DNA from: JBCFBK01 sp038562555
GTDB taxonomy: Bacteria; Bacteroidota; Bacteroidia; Bacteroidales; Prolixibacteraceae
Reading direction: 5' to 3'
NCBI GenBank assembly: GCA_038562555.1
Contig: JBCFBK010000030.1
Span: forward strand, 5,553-69,552
DNA length: 64,000 bases
The notes under the pieces: model-generated
What the model saw: only the letters and a program-made list of their open reading frames with translations
What the model was told of the DNA's origin: nothing
The model's database searches: none
Part shown: piece after piece, positions 8,590 through 19,300 of the stretch
How positions within the stretch are numbered: position 1 is the first letter of the stretch
Layout: each line of letters opens with the position of its first letter
Made by a program: the position numbers and the translations under genes

Positions 8590-10083
8590 TTAATCTTGTT
8601 TAATCTCTACCTGTTCCGACCGGTGTTGAAAAATCTGTTCTTTATCCCGGCCTTCCGGTTCATTGAACAAGGTACCTTTAAATACCGCACGCTTCACGTC
8701 ATCAATCACGATCGCCGGGCGATAGTCTTTTTTCAGGGCCGTCAGTTTCACATTCTCAAAGCTGATTCCTTCGGCATGGCGGATATAAAAGCCCCAGGCA
8801 GGCAGCTCCTTGAACTGCGAGAACTCGGGATAAGCCGTCCGCATTTCGGGAATGCTGTCGAGCTCGGCGGGTGTAAGGCCGCGCCTCGCGTAGTAGGGAT
8901 TGCCTGCCCCCGGATATATAATTTCGATATTTTTCAGGGTTACATCCTGAATTTTGTAGTCCGGCAGTCCGATGATGCTGGCCGGAGAAATATTCCGGGG
9001 CAGGTCTTCAACGGGTCCTTCATAACTGTATCCGGCGTCGGGCTTACCAAAAGGCACCTCGGCATAAACGTTCGAGATCACAATGTTCTTCATGTAGGGC
9101 TTCTTGCCCTTGCTCCAGCGGTCACCAATCCGCAAAAAGATCACATTCCCGGTATTGATGGAGCGGACGCTGTCGATCACGATGTTCTCGATCTCACCCC
9201 CGTCGACGGCTGCAAAAGTGATGGCCGAGCGGAAGGTGTCGAAGATGGTCAGGTTCTTCACCTTAAAATTTTTGAAACCACCGCGCGAAACGGTACCGAA
9301 TTTCAGTCCGTTGGCGCTCGACCGGCCCACGCAGTTTTCCACGACCACATTCCGGCAAATCTTTGTCGCATCGTGCGATTTAAAGCAGATCACATCGTCG
9401 GCCGCATCGAAGTACGAGTTTTTGATCACCACCCCGTCGCAGTCGACCACGTCGATGCCGTCGTTGTTCCAGTAGGCTTTGCTGTCAACATAAATACCGT
9501 CGACATAGAGATTTTTACATTGGTCGTAGGTCTGGTTCCAGCTCGCCGGATCGCGCAGGGTAATCCCGGTGATGGTCACATTTTCGCACTCGCGGAAATA
9601 CACGTTCTGCGGACGGTTGGTCTCATTGGGGCGATCCAGCTTAAGGGGATCTTCGTAAATACCCCGGTGAATGTAGCTCACCATGTTATTGGCGGTGATA
9701 AACCCGCGCCCGTTGATGGTGCCTTTGCCGGTGATGCCGATGTTTTGCTGATTCACGGCGAAAATCATCGACATCCAGCCAATTTTTTTGTCTTTCACAT
9801 AATCGAACGGATTGACCGAACCCATCAGCGTAGCCCCGTAGTTTAAATGGAGGGTCACATCCGACTTGAGATAAATGCTTCCCGTTACCCAGTTTCCCGG
9901 ATCAAAAACGAGGCGGCCGCCTCCATTCGCACTGATATAGTCGATGGCAGCCTGAATACTCCTGGTATTGAGTGTCACGCCATCGGCTTTTGCCCCGAAA
10001 TCGGCTGCCTTATAATCCCTGGCCAGACCGTCAAAGGCCAGAAACACTAAAAAGATCTGTAAAATATGTTTTATTCTGATCAT
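8590..10083 (-). CDS. GH28 polygalacturonase-family enzyme
   Basis: The protein has 497 residues with a signal peptide (about 1-21). It is a right-handed beta-helix with the GH28 catalytic asparates in YWNNDGIDVVDC (about 204-214) and DAADDVICFKSHD (about 226-238), followed by SSANGLKFGT in the position of the GHG motif. This subgroup is common in Bacteroidota, where GH28 enzymes include exo-galacturonidases and rhamnogalacturonan-acting hydrolases. With GH106 and a second GH28 next to it, a role on a galacturonic-acid/rhamnose polymer is likely. The next gene starts about 2 nt downstream, which indicates an operon. Confidence 0.9.
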   Translation of the reverse strand: MIRIKHILQIFLVFLAFDGLARDYKAADFGAKADGVTLNTRSIQAAIDYISANGGGRLVFDPGNWVTGSIYLKSDVTLHLNYGATLMGSVNPFDYVKDKKIGWMSMIFAVNQQNIGITGKGTINGRGFITANNMVSYIHRGIYEDPLKLDRPNETNRPQNVYFRECENVTITGITLRDPASWNQTYDQCKNLYVDGIYVDSKAYWNNDGIDVVDCDGVVIKNSYFDAADDVICFKSHDATKICRNVVVENCVGRSSANGLKFGTVSRGGFKNFKVKNLTIFDTFRSAITFAAVDGGEIENIVIDSVRSINTGNVIFLRIGDRWSKGKKPYMKNIVISNVYAEVPFGKPDAGYSYEGPVEDLPRNISPASIIGLPDYKIQDVTLKNIEIIYPGAGNPYYARRGLTPAELDSIPEMRTAYPEFSQFKELPAWGFYIRHAEGISFENVKLTALKKDYRPAIVIDDVKRAVFKGTLFNEPEGRDKEQIFQHRSEQVEIKQD

Positions 10084-10099
10084 ACCCTGCTCCTTTCGA

Positions 10100-11581
10100 T
10101 TAATACTCCTTCTTTGTAATTCCGCTCGACCGGTACGTATGCAGCTGCTTTTTCCCTCGTCCAGGCTCCTGGTATTTAACGTTGATGAATGTGGCGCCCT
10201 TCACATCGTCAAGCACAATGGCCGGACGGTAATCGGGTGACTTTACGGTCAGCGTCACATGCTCAAGCGTGAGATCTTTGGCGTGGCGCACATAGAATCC
10301 CCATGCCGGGAGCTCCTTAAACTGGGAGAACTCAGGATAGGAGGCAGCCATTTCGGGAATGCTGTCCAGGTCGGCAGGCCGGATTCCCCGGCAGGCATAG
10401 TTCGGGTTGCCTCCGGCTCCATACACGATCTGAATGTTCTTCAGCGTAACCCCGGTAATATCCTGGCCGGGAAGCCCGACGATGGCTGCCGGAGAAAGAT
10501 TGCGCGGCAGATCTTCGACCGGCCCTTCATATTCATAACCGGCATCGGGTTTTCCGGCCGGAATTTCCGCATACAGATTTTGAATGGTGATGTTGTTCAT
10601 GCTGCCCGTTCGCCCTTTATTCCAGCGGGCACCGATACGGAGAAAAATGGCATTCCCCGTGTTGTATGCATTCAGACTGTCGACCAGGATATTCTCCACC
10701 AGTCCGCCGTCGGGCGTGGCAATGGTGATGGCCGACCGGAAGGTGTCGTACACTTTATTATTAATGATTTTGAAATTGCGGTATCCTCCCGAGCTTACCG
10801 TGCCAAATTTGATGCCATTGGCGCTCGACCGGGCCACACAGTTCCGCACTTCCACATTCTCACACATCTTTGTGGCATCGTGCGATTTAAAACAGATGGC
10901 ATCATCGCTGGCATCGAAAAATGAATTGGTAATTTTGACATTCCGGCAGTCGACCACATCCAATCCGTCGTTATTCCAAAAGGCTTTGCTGTCGACCGTG
11001 ATCCCGTCAATCACCAGGTTTTCGCATTGATCATATAGTTGCACCCAGTCGGCTGCATTTTTGATCAGGATTCCGGAGATGTTCACGTTTGTGCATTCCC
11101 TGAAACAGATTGCTTTGGGCCGGCGTTTGGCGGGCCGGTCCAGCTTCATTTCATCGTGCAGGATCCCTTTATGAACCTGATCGATTAAATTATAAGCCAC
11201 TTCGCGCCCCTGCCCGTCGATCACCCCTTTCCCGGTGATCCCGATGCTGTCGGCTTTCAGGGCATACACCAGCGCATTCCAGGGTGACTCAATGTTGTAA
11301 TCGTAAATGTTGGTCGAGCCCACCAGGATGGCGCCCTCCTTTAAATGAATGGTGACATTCGATTTCAGTTCCAGCGACCCCGTCAGATATCGGCCCACGA
11401 AAAACACGAGCTGCCCGCCCCCGTTTTCGTGGATGTAATCGATCGCCTTTTGAATGGCCGTGGTATTCAGCGTTGTTCCGTTCGATTTGATTCCAAACAG
11501 CGAAGCGTTATAATCTTTCGCGGCAAGCTGTAACGGACCGGAAAGAGCAAGCATCAATAAGGTAATTATGAATCTGTTCAT
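10100..11581 (-). CDS. GH28 polygalacturonase-family enzyme (paralogue)
   Basis: The protein has 493 residues with a signal peptide (about 1-21, ending LAAK). It is closely related to the enzyme at 8590-10083 along its full length. The catalytic segment is intact: FWNNDGLDVVDC (about 202-212), DASDDAICFKSHD (DD at about 226-227) and SSANGIKFGT. The tandem duplication suggests division of labour between two galacturonide linkages. It sits between GH106 and the second GH28 with short gaps, in the PUL 1 operon direction. Confidence 0.9.
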   Translation of the reverse strand: MNRFIITLLMLALSGPLQLAAKDYNASLFGIKSNGTTLNTTAIQKAIDYIHENGGGQLVFFVGRYLTGSLELKSNVTIHLKEGAILVGSTNIYDYNIESPWNALVYALKADSIGITGKGVIDGQGREVAYNLIDQVHKGILHDEMKLDRPAKRRPKAICFRECTNVNISGILIKNAADWVQLYDQCENLVIDGITVDSKAFWNNDGLDVVDCRNVKITNSFFDASDDAICFKSHDATKMCENVEVRNCVARSSANGIKFGTVSSGGYRNFKIINNKVYDTFRSAITIATPDGGLVENILVDSLNAYNTGNAIFLRIGARWNKGRTGSMNNITIQNLYAEIPAGKPDAGYEYEGPVEDLPRNLSPAAIVGLPGQDITGVTLKNIQIVYGAGGNPNYACRGIRPADLDSIPEMAASYPEFSQFKELPAWGFYVRHAKDLTLEHVTLTVKSPDYRPAIVLDDVKGATFINVKYQEPGRGKKQLHTYRSSGITKKEY

Positions 11582-11604
11582 CTTTTGATGGATTTTAGTG
11601 ATGG

Positions 11605-14469
11605 TTAAAAAAGCGTTACCGGTCCGACGAGCCCCATTGACTGGATTTCCTGCGGACCGCTTTTCCGGTTAATGAACCGCTGAACGACCTTGTTATCGGT
11701 CATCGTCCGCATGTAGTTACCCATGATGGTGGTCACATGAACTTCGATCTGATTTTGCCCGGCCTGCAGCAGTGCTCCGACTGGATAAATCCGGTTGCCA
11801 TACCATTTCACGCCGCACGACTTGCCGTTCACGAACAGTTCCGATACGCCCCATACTTTACCCAGATTAAGCCAGCCTGGCTGGTTTGCCGGCGCTTCAA
11901 TGGTGCATTTATAAACCGCGGTTCCCGTGAAATTGACATGTTCCGTGTCTTTCAGATCTTTTAGTTCATCCATTTGCATAGTCTTCACCTGATTTTCAAG
12001 ACTGTGTCGAAGCTCCACCTGCCAGTTTTTCAATACACTGTTACCCGGACCCGACACCGGGACCGGTTTCCACTCCGGACCCTTTTTATCCCGGTCAAAC
12101 AGGATGATCCGCGACTCTGCCGGCCCCAGATCGAGGTCGAACTGCCCGTCCTGCAGATTGATCCGGAACCGGTCGCCGCTTTCTGCATTCCAGATCCACC
12201 CATACCGCTTCCTGGTAATCTCTTCCGGGAACGTGATCCGGGTTTGGTGTGCCTGGTGCATATGTGCATTGGCAAAAAAGAAAATCTCGTTCTTTTTGTC
12301 GTCCTGATAGCGGGTTTGCATCACGAACCGGTCCGGATTTTCAATGGTCAGGTAATGCGGCAGGTTGTACTTCAGCATAAGCTCCTGATACCATTCGAGG
12401 AAGCGGTTGTCTTCCGGTTTGCGGAGCAGGACAAAGCGATCGGGGAAGGCCTGCAGTTTTCTGACCCATTCCTGAATTTCGGCATCACGCTGCTGGTAGT
12501 TGAGCAATCCCAGTGATTTTTCCGGGTATTTTTCGATGCAGAACACGCGGCCTCCTCCCGACACAAATTCATGGAGTTTGGCCAGTGTTTCCGGGCTCGT
12601 GCCGGTCACTTCACACAAAAACAGCACACCATACTTCCTGGGCCCGCAGCACAGTTTTCCTTCTTTCACGGTGGCGTCTTTCAGAATGATCTCCGTCACA
12701 TAGTCGGCGGCGCCTCCTGTTTTATTGATCGATTCCCAGATGATTGACGTATAGGGTACATTCAGTTTTTCCGGGAAAGGATCGGTCTGCACGCCCATCT
12801 CGCCCCACATGTCATAGTTGGCCGGGAGAATGGCCATATCGGTGTACATGTCGGCATGCTGCAACAGCGACGAAATACGGGCCTTGTATTGGTTCAGGTA
12901 CCTGAAATACGGCCACCAGTTGTTTTTCTCATTGTAATAGGAACCGTACTGAACCCAGCCGGGGAAGGGCGCTTCAGCCGGCGAATAGTTAAATCCATGC
13001 CAGATGGAATGCGTGATGCCCGACATCAGGCTTTGGTCGGAGCCAATCTTGAGCAACTCCAGGGTGGTATTAAATACCAGGTAAGTGTTTGTCATCTCCT
13101 CGCAGCTCACAATCCTTTTCCCCGTGAGGTGGGCAGCCGACGATACGTATTTGTTGATCATGGTATACCCTCTTCCGCGGCGATAGTCTTCGTCCGACAT
13201 TTCCTCACCAAGACGGTGCTTCAGCCAGTTTGTAGTCCATGATTCGCCTTCGGGAATGTCATATCCCAGGCTGGTTTCGAGTGGGAAAAACCCTCGTCCA
13301 TAGGCCTGTGCACGCGATTTTACCTGCTGGTCTCGGCACCACTGCAGATGGGTTTGGGTGAAACGCTCATACAACAGTTCGGCCTTGGTCAGTTCAAAGT
13401 CAAACCGCACGCGTTTGATGATTTCGGTAAATTCGGGCGTTTTGGTCACCCCGTACTTTTCGTCGACCACTGCTCCGAGGCGGCCTACCTTAAACATCGT
13501 GAACGGCAGATATGGCATGACGTCATATCCCCTGCGTTTCTTAAATTCCTCTGCCAGATCATCATTCCAGTTACATCCCTCCAATTCCATCGAGTCGGTG
13601 AAAAATGCCCGGAGATGATCAGCAAGCGGTCCTGTTTTCTGCTGAATGGTATTGGACATATGATCCAGGTATTTGCGGACTGCCTTTTGATCCATATGAT
13701 TGAGGATCGGACCGGCTGCCCCCGGCGCCCCGTTGATTACACTGGCAAAGGAATCGATCCGGACCAGGGCGTACAGCACATGCTTTCCTTCAGGTATTTT
13801 TACCCGGATAATTTCATCCTTGCACTGCTCCGAAAGATCAATGACTTGTTCCAGGCTGCCCATCGGATCGGGAACCAGTTTCAGGGAGATGATCTCATAG
13901 GTGCGTCCCGGATAAGTGACCGACACACCGGGATTCACAGCATTGGAGATATGGTATTGCGAGATTTCGTAATCCAGCGGACCCTCAATTTTCTCGGCAT
14001 TGATGATCAGCACCTTGGCCCGCTCGTCGCGTTCAAGGGTCTCTGATCCAAAAGGCCAGCCCGAACCGACGATCAGGTCGCAGGTCAGGCCCAGCTTCTT
14101 TGCTTCGCTAAAGGTGACCTGTAACATGTTGATCCATTCATCACTCAACCACTGCAGCGATTTTTTACCCAGGTCATCGCCACTTGAAGGAAACTCGATC
14201 GGGTTGATCTCCACTCCTCCGATACCGGCATCCTTCAACAGCCGCAGTTCCCTGATCAGCTCAGCAGCTTCAATCTTGTCGCCGTTCCACCACCACCGGA
14301 CAAACGGATGATAAACGGGGTCAGGATCCCTGAAAACCCGGTAGCGGTCAGTGTCAACACTTAAGTCACCCGGCCTTAGAGCCGTTTTCCCTAATACAGG
14401 AACTGTTCCTGCGGCAAAGCATCCGGCCGAAAGCACGGCGCTTTGAAGTATAAAGTTTCGTCGGTTCAT
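11605..14469 (-). CDS. GH106 alpha-L-rhamnosidase
   Basis: The protein has 954 residues. The N-terminus MNRRNFILQSAVLSAGC looks like a Tat-type or lipoprotein-type signal (RR followed by a hydrophobic stretch and Cys). GH106 signatures are VRWWWNGDKIEAAELIREL, GIGGVEINPIEFPS, DLIVGSGWPFGSE, SPAEAPFPGWVQYGSYYNEKN and the C-terminal jelly roll with GKVWGVSELFVNGKSCG. GH106 enzymes are calcium-dependent, inverting rhamnosidases, several of them acting on rhamnogalacturonan side chains. It is the first enzyme after the susC/susD module of PUL 1, preceded by a terminator hairpin at 14657-14688. Confidence 0.92.
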   Translation of the reverse strand: MNRRNFILQSAVLSAGCFAAGTVPVLGKTALRPGDLSVDTDRYRVFRDPDPVYHPFVRWWWNGDKIEAAELIRELRLLKDAGIGGVEINPIEFPSSGDDLGKKSLQWLSDEWINMLQVTFSEAKKLGLTCDLIVGSGWPFGSETLERDERAKVLIINAEKIEGPLDYEISQYHISNAVNPGVSVTYPGRTYEIISLKLVPDPMGSLEQVIDLSEQCKDEIIRVKIPEGKHVLYALVRIDSFASVINGAPGAAGPILNHMDQKAVRKYLDHMSNTIQQKTGPLADHLRAFFTDSMELEGCNWNDDLAEEFKKRRGYDVMPYLPFTMFKVGRLGAVVDEKYGVTKTPEFTEIIKRVRFDFELTKAELLYERFTQTHLQWCRDQQVKSRAQAYGRGFFPLETSLGYDIPEGESWTTNWLKHRLGEEMSDEDYRRGRGYTMINKYVSSAAHLTGKRIVSCEEMTNTYLVFNTTLELLKIGSDQSLMSGITHSIWHGFNYSPAEAPFPGWVQYGSYYNEKNNWWPYFRYLNQYKARISSLLQHADMYTDMAILPANYDMWGEMGVQTDPFPEKLNVPYTSIIWESINKTGGAADYVTEIILKDATVKEGKLCCGPRKYGVLFLCEVTGTSPETLAKLHEFVSGGGRVFCIEKYPEKSLGLLNYQQRDAEIQEWVRKLQAFPDRFVLLRKPEDNRFLEWYQELMLKYNLPHYLTIENPDRFVMQTRYQDDKKNEIFFFANAHMHQAHQTRITFPEEITRKRYGWIWNAESGDRFRINLQDGQFDLDLGPAESRIILFDRDKKGPEWKPVPVSGPGNSVLKNWQVELRHSLENQVKTMQMDELKDLKDTEHVNFTGTAVYKCTIEAPANQPGWLNLGKVWGVSELFVNGKSCGVKWYGNRIYPVGALLQAGQNQIEVHVTTIMGNYMRTMTDNKVVQRFINRKSGPQEIQSMGLVGPVTLF

Positions 14470-14656
14470 CTATTTTAGTATCAAATTTCAAAACAAGATC
14501 AAGTTGCGCGGAGCATAGAGCACAGCGCCTGATGTACAGTAATCTTTATCCCATACTCCATGCGCTTTGCTGGAAAATTTACGATACAGGCACCGTATAC
14601 GCAATCCGCCTGTTAAATTTTGAGGTCGCTGTATCCGGTTCCCGGAAGCGGCGATC

Positions 14657-14688
14657 AAAAAAAGGGCGGGGCACAATGCTCCGCCCTT
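14657..14688 (-). terminator. Intrinsic terminator after the PUL 1 susD
   Basis: On the minus strand AAGGGCGG pairs with CCGCCCTT around an 11-nt loop, followed by about seven T. It begins about 18 nt after the susD stop. It should uncouple the transporter genes from the downstream glycosidases or stabilise the susCD mRNA 3' end. Apart from this hairpin the 235-nt gap shows nothing gene-like. Confidence 0.7.
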
Positions 14689-14705
14689 CCGTTTATTGCA
14701 ATTTA

Positions 14706-16319
14706 TTAATTGTTCTGTTCACATAACGGATTGTACAGCATCTCTTCGTCAGGTATTTTCAGCGTCATGTCAGCAACGCCGTAGGCGGTTTTGTTGACAT
14801 GGTTCGCGGAACCGGCACGGTCGACTGCAATTCCCCAACGTTTGTTGTTGAAGAATTCGCGGCCGTTTTCACCCCATAACTCAATACGGGTTTGTAGCTG
14901 AACCATTTGCAGCGCGGTCATTCCGTTCATCGACGGATATGTGTCGCAGGTTAAAGGCGTAGCGCCCGTTCGGGTGCGGGCCGCCAATAAGATATTCAGG
15001 GTTGTTTTGGCTCCGGTCGGATTATTATCCTGCGCCAGCGCTTCGGCTTTCATCAGCAACACCTCAGAAGTACGCATATAAAAACAGGTAACGGTCCCCA
15101 CCTGCTTTTTATCATTATTTCCGATGCCATGCGTGGCCGCAAATTTCAGATTCGTATATGCCGGAATATATTCCACTACGCTGTTGGTAGGATAGGTATA
15201 ATCGCCAAAGGCCGTCGCCATGAAGCAGTCCTTACGATAATCGCTGGGATCTATTTTTTCATATAAGCGGTTATCAATTCTGGCATAGCCTTTACTCAGG
15301 CCCCCATATCCTTCTCCAAACGGGTTCGTCCAGCTGTTATGAGCTGTCAGCGCCTCTCCTATGGGCCATCCCAGGATCACCTCCGGATTCACATTATTAT
15401 AGAGAAAACCATTGGTCTCAGGGCGGATCTCGGGGTTAGTCGCCGTGCCTACGTTGTTCACCCCGCCATAGACGCTTTGTCCCATTAATGTCGGATATTT
15501 TGCTAAAATATCGTCGCAGGCAGAGACTGCTGTGTCCCAGTCGCCCGTGATCAGCGATACCCTTGCGAGGATGAACTTGGCAACAGAGAGATCAATATCG
15601 GTCAGCGTCGTTGTCGTATACCCTTTTTCTGCTCCTTCAAACAATTGAATCGCCTTGTTCAGGTCATTCTTAATGAAATTGTAGGTTTCGGCGGATGTAG
15701 AGCGGGCCTTATATGCCTGAACAGGTGAATAATAATCATACAACATCAGGCCGGATTTGTCACTTCCGCCCTGCAGATAAGCATCCTGATAATTCTCCAT
15801 CAGGTAAGCATAAGCATAAGCGCGAACCACCAGACCCCTGGCTTTGTATTCCATTAACTTTTTTGTAGTCCCCACGGTTTCGTCGTCCAGGTAGTTCAGC
15901 ATTTTGTTGGCGGTGGTAATGATTGACCACATGTGATGCCAATAATAGCCATTCTTGTCGACCGACTGCGATGTAAAATCGCGCAGGTAGTATTCGTCTG
16001 CACCAAATATACCCAACGTTTGATTGCCAAAAATTATATCATTTCCCTCGAGGCTCCTCATATAATCCAGCCCCTGACAGGAACGATAACGACCATCCGC
16101 CGTTCCTCCTCCGCTGATACCGCTGGCATTGAATTGTTTCGGCATTGCGTTTGCCATACCCGACATGATGATGTCGATTGCAGCCTCGTCACCTGAAGCC
16201 AGGATTTCTTTGATCTGTTCTTCCGTGATGCTGTTGGCAGGTTCCAGTTCCAACTGGTCTCCACATGATAACAGGACCAAACCTGCAAGAAATACTATTC
16301 CGATTATATAATTCTTCAT
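14706..16319 (-). CDS. SusD/RagB-family glycan-binding lipoprotein (PUL 1)
   Basis: The protein has 537 residues. It is a lipoprotein: the signal ends VLLSCGDQLELEP, with Cys as the lipidation site and an acidic stretch after it, typical for surface export in Bacteroidota. The alpha-helical SusD core contains YWHHMWSIITTANKMLNYLD, VVRAYAYAYLMENYQDAYL and, at the C-terminus, RIELWGENGREFFNNKRWG. SusD proteins cap the SusC transporter and bind the oligosaccharide at the cell surface. It lies directly downstream of the susC gene (22 nt). Confidence 0.92.
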   Translation of the reverse strand: MKNYIIGIVFLAGLVLLSCGDQLELEPANSITEEQIKEILASGDEAAIDIIMSGMANAMPKQFNASGISGGGTADGRYRSCQGLDYMRSLEGNDIIFGNQTLGIFGADEYYLRDFTSQSVDKNGYYWHHMWSIITTANKMLNYLDDETVGTTKKLMEYKARGLVVRAYAYAYLMENYQDAYLQGGSDKSGLMLYDYYSPVQAYKARSTSAETYNFIKNDLNKAIQLFEGAEKGYTTTTLTDIDLSVAKFILARVSLITGDWDTAVSACDDILAKYPTLMGQSVYGGVNNVGTATNPEIRPETNGFLYNNVNPEVILGWPIGEALTAHNSWTNPFGEGYGGLSKGYARIDNRLYEKIDPSDYRKDCFMATAFGDYTYPTNSVVEYIPAYTNLKFAATHGIGNNDKKQVGTVTCFYMRTSEVLLMKAEALAQDNNPTGAKTTLNILLAARTRTGATPLTCDTYPSMNGMTALQMVQLQTRIELWGENGREFFNNKRWGIAVDRAGSANHVNKTAYGVADMTLKIPDEEMLYNPLCEQNN

Positions 16320-16341
16320 ATTTTACAGACTTTTTAAACGT

Positions 16342-19300
16342 TTATAAATCCAGGTTAACGCCAAATGAAATAGTGCGCATGGAAGGATAGGTATAAGCAC
16401 CTACTTCAAAACCGCCAACCAGCGACATACGCGGATCGATACCCGAGTGGGAAGTGACCATCAGGAGGTTATCGGCCGAAACATACAGCCTCATGTTATT
16501 GATCCGGTATTTCTGCAAAGCTTTCTTCGGGACGGTATAGCCCAGGGTAATATTCTTCAGGTTCAGATAAGTAGCGTCAAACAAGGCCATATCGGTGTAC
16601 AGCCAACTCCCGAAGGTAGATCCGTCGGCATAGGAATCGCCATAGAGGGCCATGGGAAATTTAGCATCGGTATTTTCCGGAGTCCAGGTATTCCCGATCA
16701 GTTCGGCCGACTTGGGGGCACCAATATTCCCGCTGCGATACAGGTTATTCCCATATTCGGTGCTGTAGAACTTTCCGCCGATCTGATAAGCCAGCATGCC
16801 GGTAAAGTCAAAGTTCCTGAAACGGAGCGTTGTACTGAAACCTCCAATCCAATCCGGAATGGCATCACCTACTTCGTAACGGCTGGCCAGAGAGTAATTG
16901 GTTGTCTTCACATCAGTCCCAACTTCCGCATCCGGAAAATTACTGTCGCCTGCGGTCACTTTGTGATAAAAGAGGGGAAGTCCGGTACTTTGATCCACGC
17001 CGGCATATTTATACAGGTAAAGATTGTAAAAATCCTTCCCCTCACCACGCAGGTAAGTAATACCCGAAGACGTTCCGCCTCCTGCCGCACTCCAGGCGTC
17101 GGTCGTTGCGGTATAATTTCCGTCGAGCACGTCCGAGGCGATATTATCAGGAAAATCAGTCAGCACCGTCGAGGAATGCGTTCCGTTTAGCGACACGGTC
17201 CAGAAAAGATCTTTACTCTTGATGATGTCGACATTTAATTCAACCTCAAATCCCCGGTTCCGGATTTCACCCGAGTTCCGGGTGATGGTTGACTGGCCAA
17301 GTGGAATAGGCAATGGGTTCAGCAAAGAAGGCATCATAGGTCAGTTTGTTATAAATGTCGAAGGTTCCGTGAACCCGGTTAAAAAAGCCAAAATCGATTC
17401 CGGCGTCAAGAATTTTGGTCTTTTCCCAGGTCAGGTTGTCAATAACATAACCTCCCGGATTTAAGGTATACGAAGCAGGAATACCGTTCCCGCCGGTTGT
17501 TGAAGTATAAGTCGCGCCATACGACCAGGTCTGATAACCGGAATAGGTGCCAACGCCGCTCTGATTCCCGATAAGACCGTAACTCGCGCGCACTTTCAGG
17601 TTGTCCAGCCAGTTTTTTGTATTGTTCATAAAGCTTTCCGCCGATATTCGCCAGCCTCCGCCGACCGACCAGAAATTTCCCCAGCGGTCTTTATTGTATT
17701 TAAATTTGGACGAACCGTCGCGACGTGCAGAAAACTCAGCATAGTATTTTTCATCAAACACGTAATTGAAACGGGTCAGATAACTTTCCATGGCAGTTTC
17801 TGATTCATTTCCGCCAGGCGACGAAAATGTTCCGCCGGTATAACGGCCAACAAAATTAGCAAACGTAGCAAAGCCGTCGACCAACTCATATGCAGAATTG
17901 TAATACAGGGTCTCAAAATGGTATTTGTTAAACTCATGTCCCGCCAGAGCGTCCAGATGATGCTTACCAAAAGCACGGCTATAATTCAGGAGTTGCTGCG
18001 TGTTCAGGATCGTTACATTCTGATAAATCTTACCGAAAGCTCCGGTTCCTGCCGCCTGACCGGTTTCACTGTTCCAGTAACGCGTTCGGGTTTCATGATA
18101 CTTTTCAAAGCCCAGGTTAGTCGTAAATTTCAGATTCTTCGTTAATTGGATGTCAGCGTAGGACCGGGTAATGATATCACTTGATTTCCTAACATCCATA
18201 TCCTTTTCCAGCATGGTCAGCACGTTGGTCGAAGAAAGCGAAGTTGATGTTTTTCCCAACGGTGAATAGGTATCGCCGGCAGCGACATGAACCTTGCGTT
18301 CGCCGTTTTCATAAATATAATCGCCGTTTTCATCTCGGGCATACAACTGGATCAACTGGTTCTGCCCGTTAATATAACGGAAAATATTAGCCGTTGCCGA
18401 TCCCGGGTTACGGCCGTAGCGGGTGGCGGGGGATTGGGTTTCCCGGTAAGAATAAGATACGTTGGTCCCTATTCTCAACCAGTCATACAACTGTGCATTC
18501 AGGTTCGACCTGCCATTGTATCTGGCAAACTCAGATCCAAGGATATAGGATGGATCTTCGAGGTAACCTAATGAGAAAAAATAATCCATTTTATCGCTTC
18601 CGCCACTTGCAGAAACATTGTATTCCTGCCGGAAGTTATTCTTTAACAAATGTTTATCATAATCATCATCATAAAGAAAGCGGGCATTCGGATTCAGCTT
18701 GCCATCGGGATTAACCAGATAAGCTCCCGACATGGTGGCACTTGATGTCGCACTGCTGCCGTCAGGGGTATAAACAGCCCCCGGGACATCATACAACATC
18801 CAATTACCCAATGCGTTACGCGCAAAGGTACTTGTCGACCCCGTATAATTAAACAAGTGAGCGCTGGCAAATTCGGCAGCAGCTTCATGCGTCATGTTTG
18901 GATTTTGCACATTGGTGGAATAATTGGCTGAAAGCCCGCTGCTATTGCCAAACCGAGCTGAGTTGTAAATAGCCTGCCAGGTGTATTCATAAATATCTTT
19001 CGGATCCGATATTTTGTCATACTGATAAGGTCCGACCTGGTTAACGCCCCACCGGCCTTCAAATGAAATCTTTGTCTCCCCTTTCGAACCCTTCTTCGTT
19101 GTGATCAGGATTACTCCGTTTGCCCCGCGCGAACCGTACAAGGCTGTAGATGCAGCGTCCTTCAGCACCGTAACGCCTGCAATATCTTTTGGATTAATTG
19201 TTGAGAGCGGGTTATCATGCTGCGCAGGAACACCGTCAATAACCACCAGGGCATTTGAATTGTTCTGGCTTGACGACCCCATCCCCCGGATCCGGATTCC

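Noticed and set aside
8596..9846. Long plus-strand open frame (416 codons) opposite GH28
   Set aside because: It is an antisense shadow of a clearly conserved GH28 gene. No signal peptide, ribosome-binding site or family motif; such shadows are common in this GC range.
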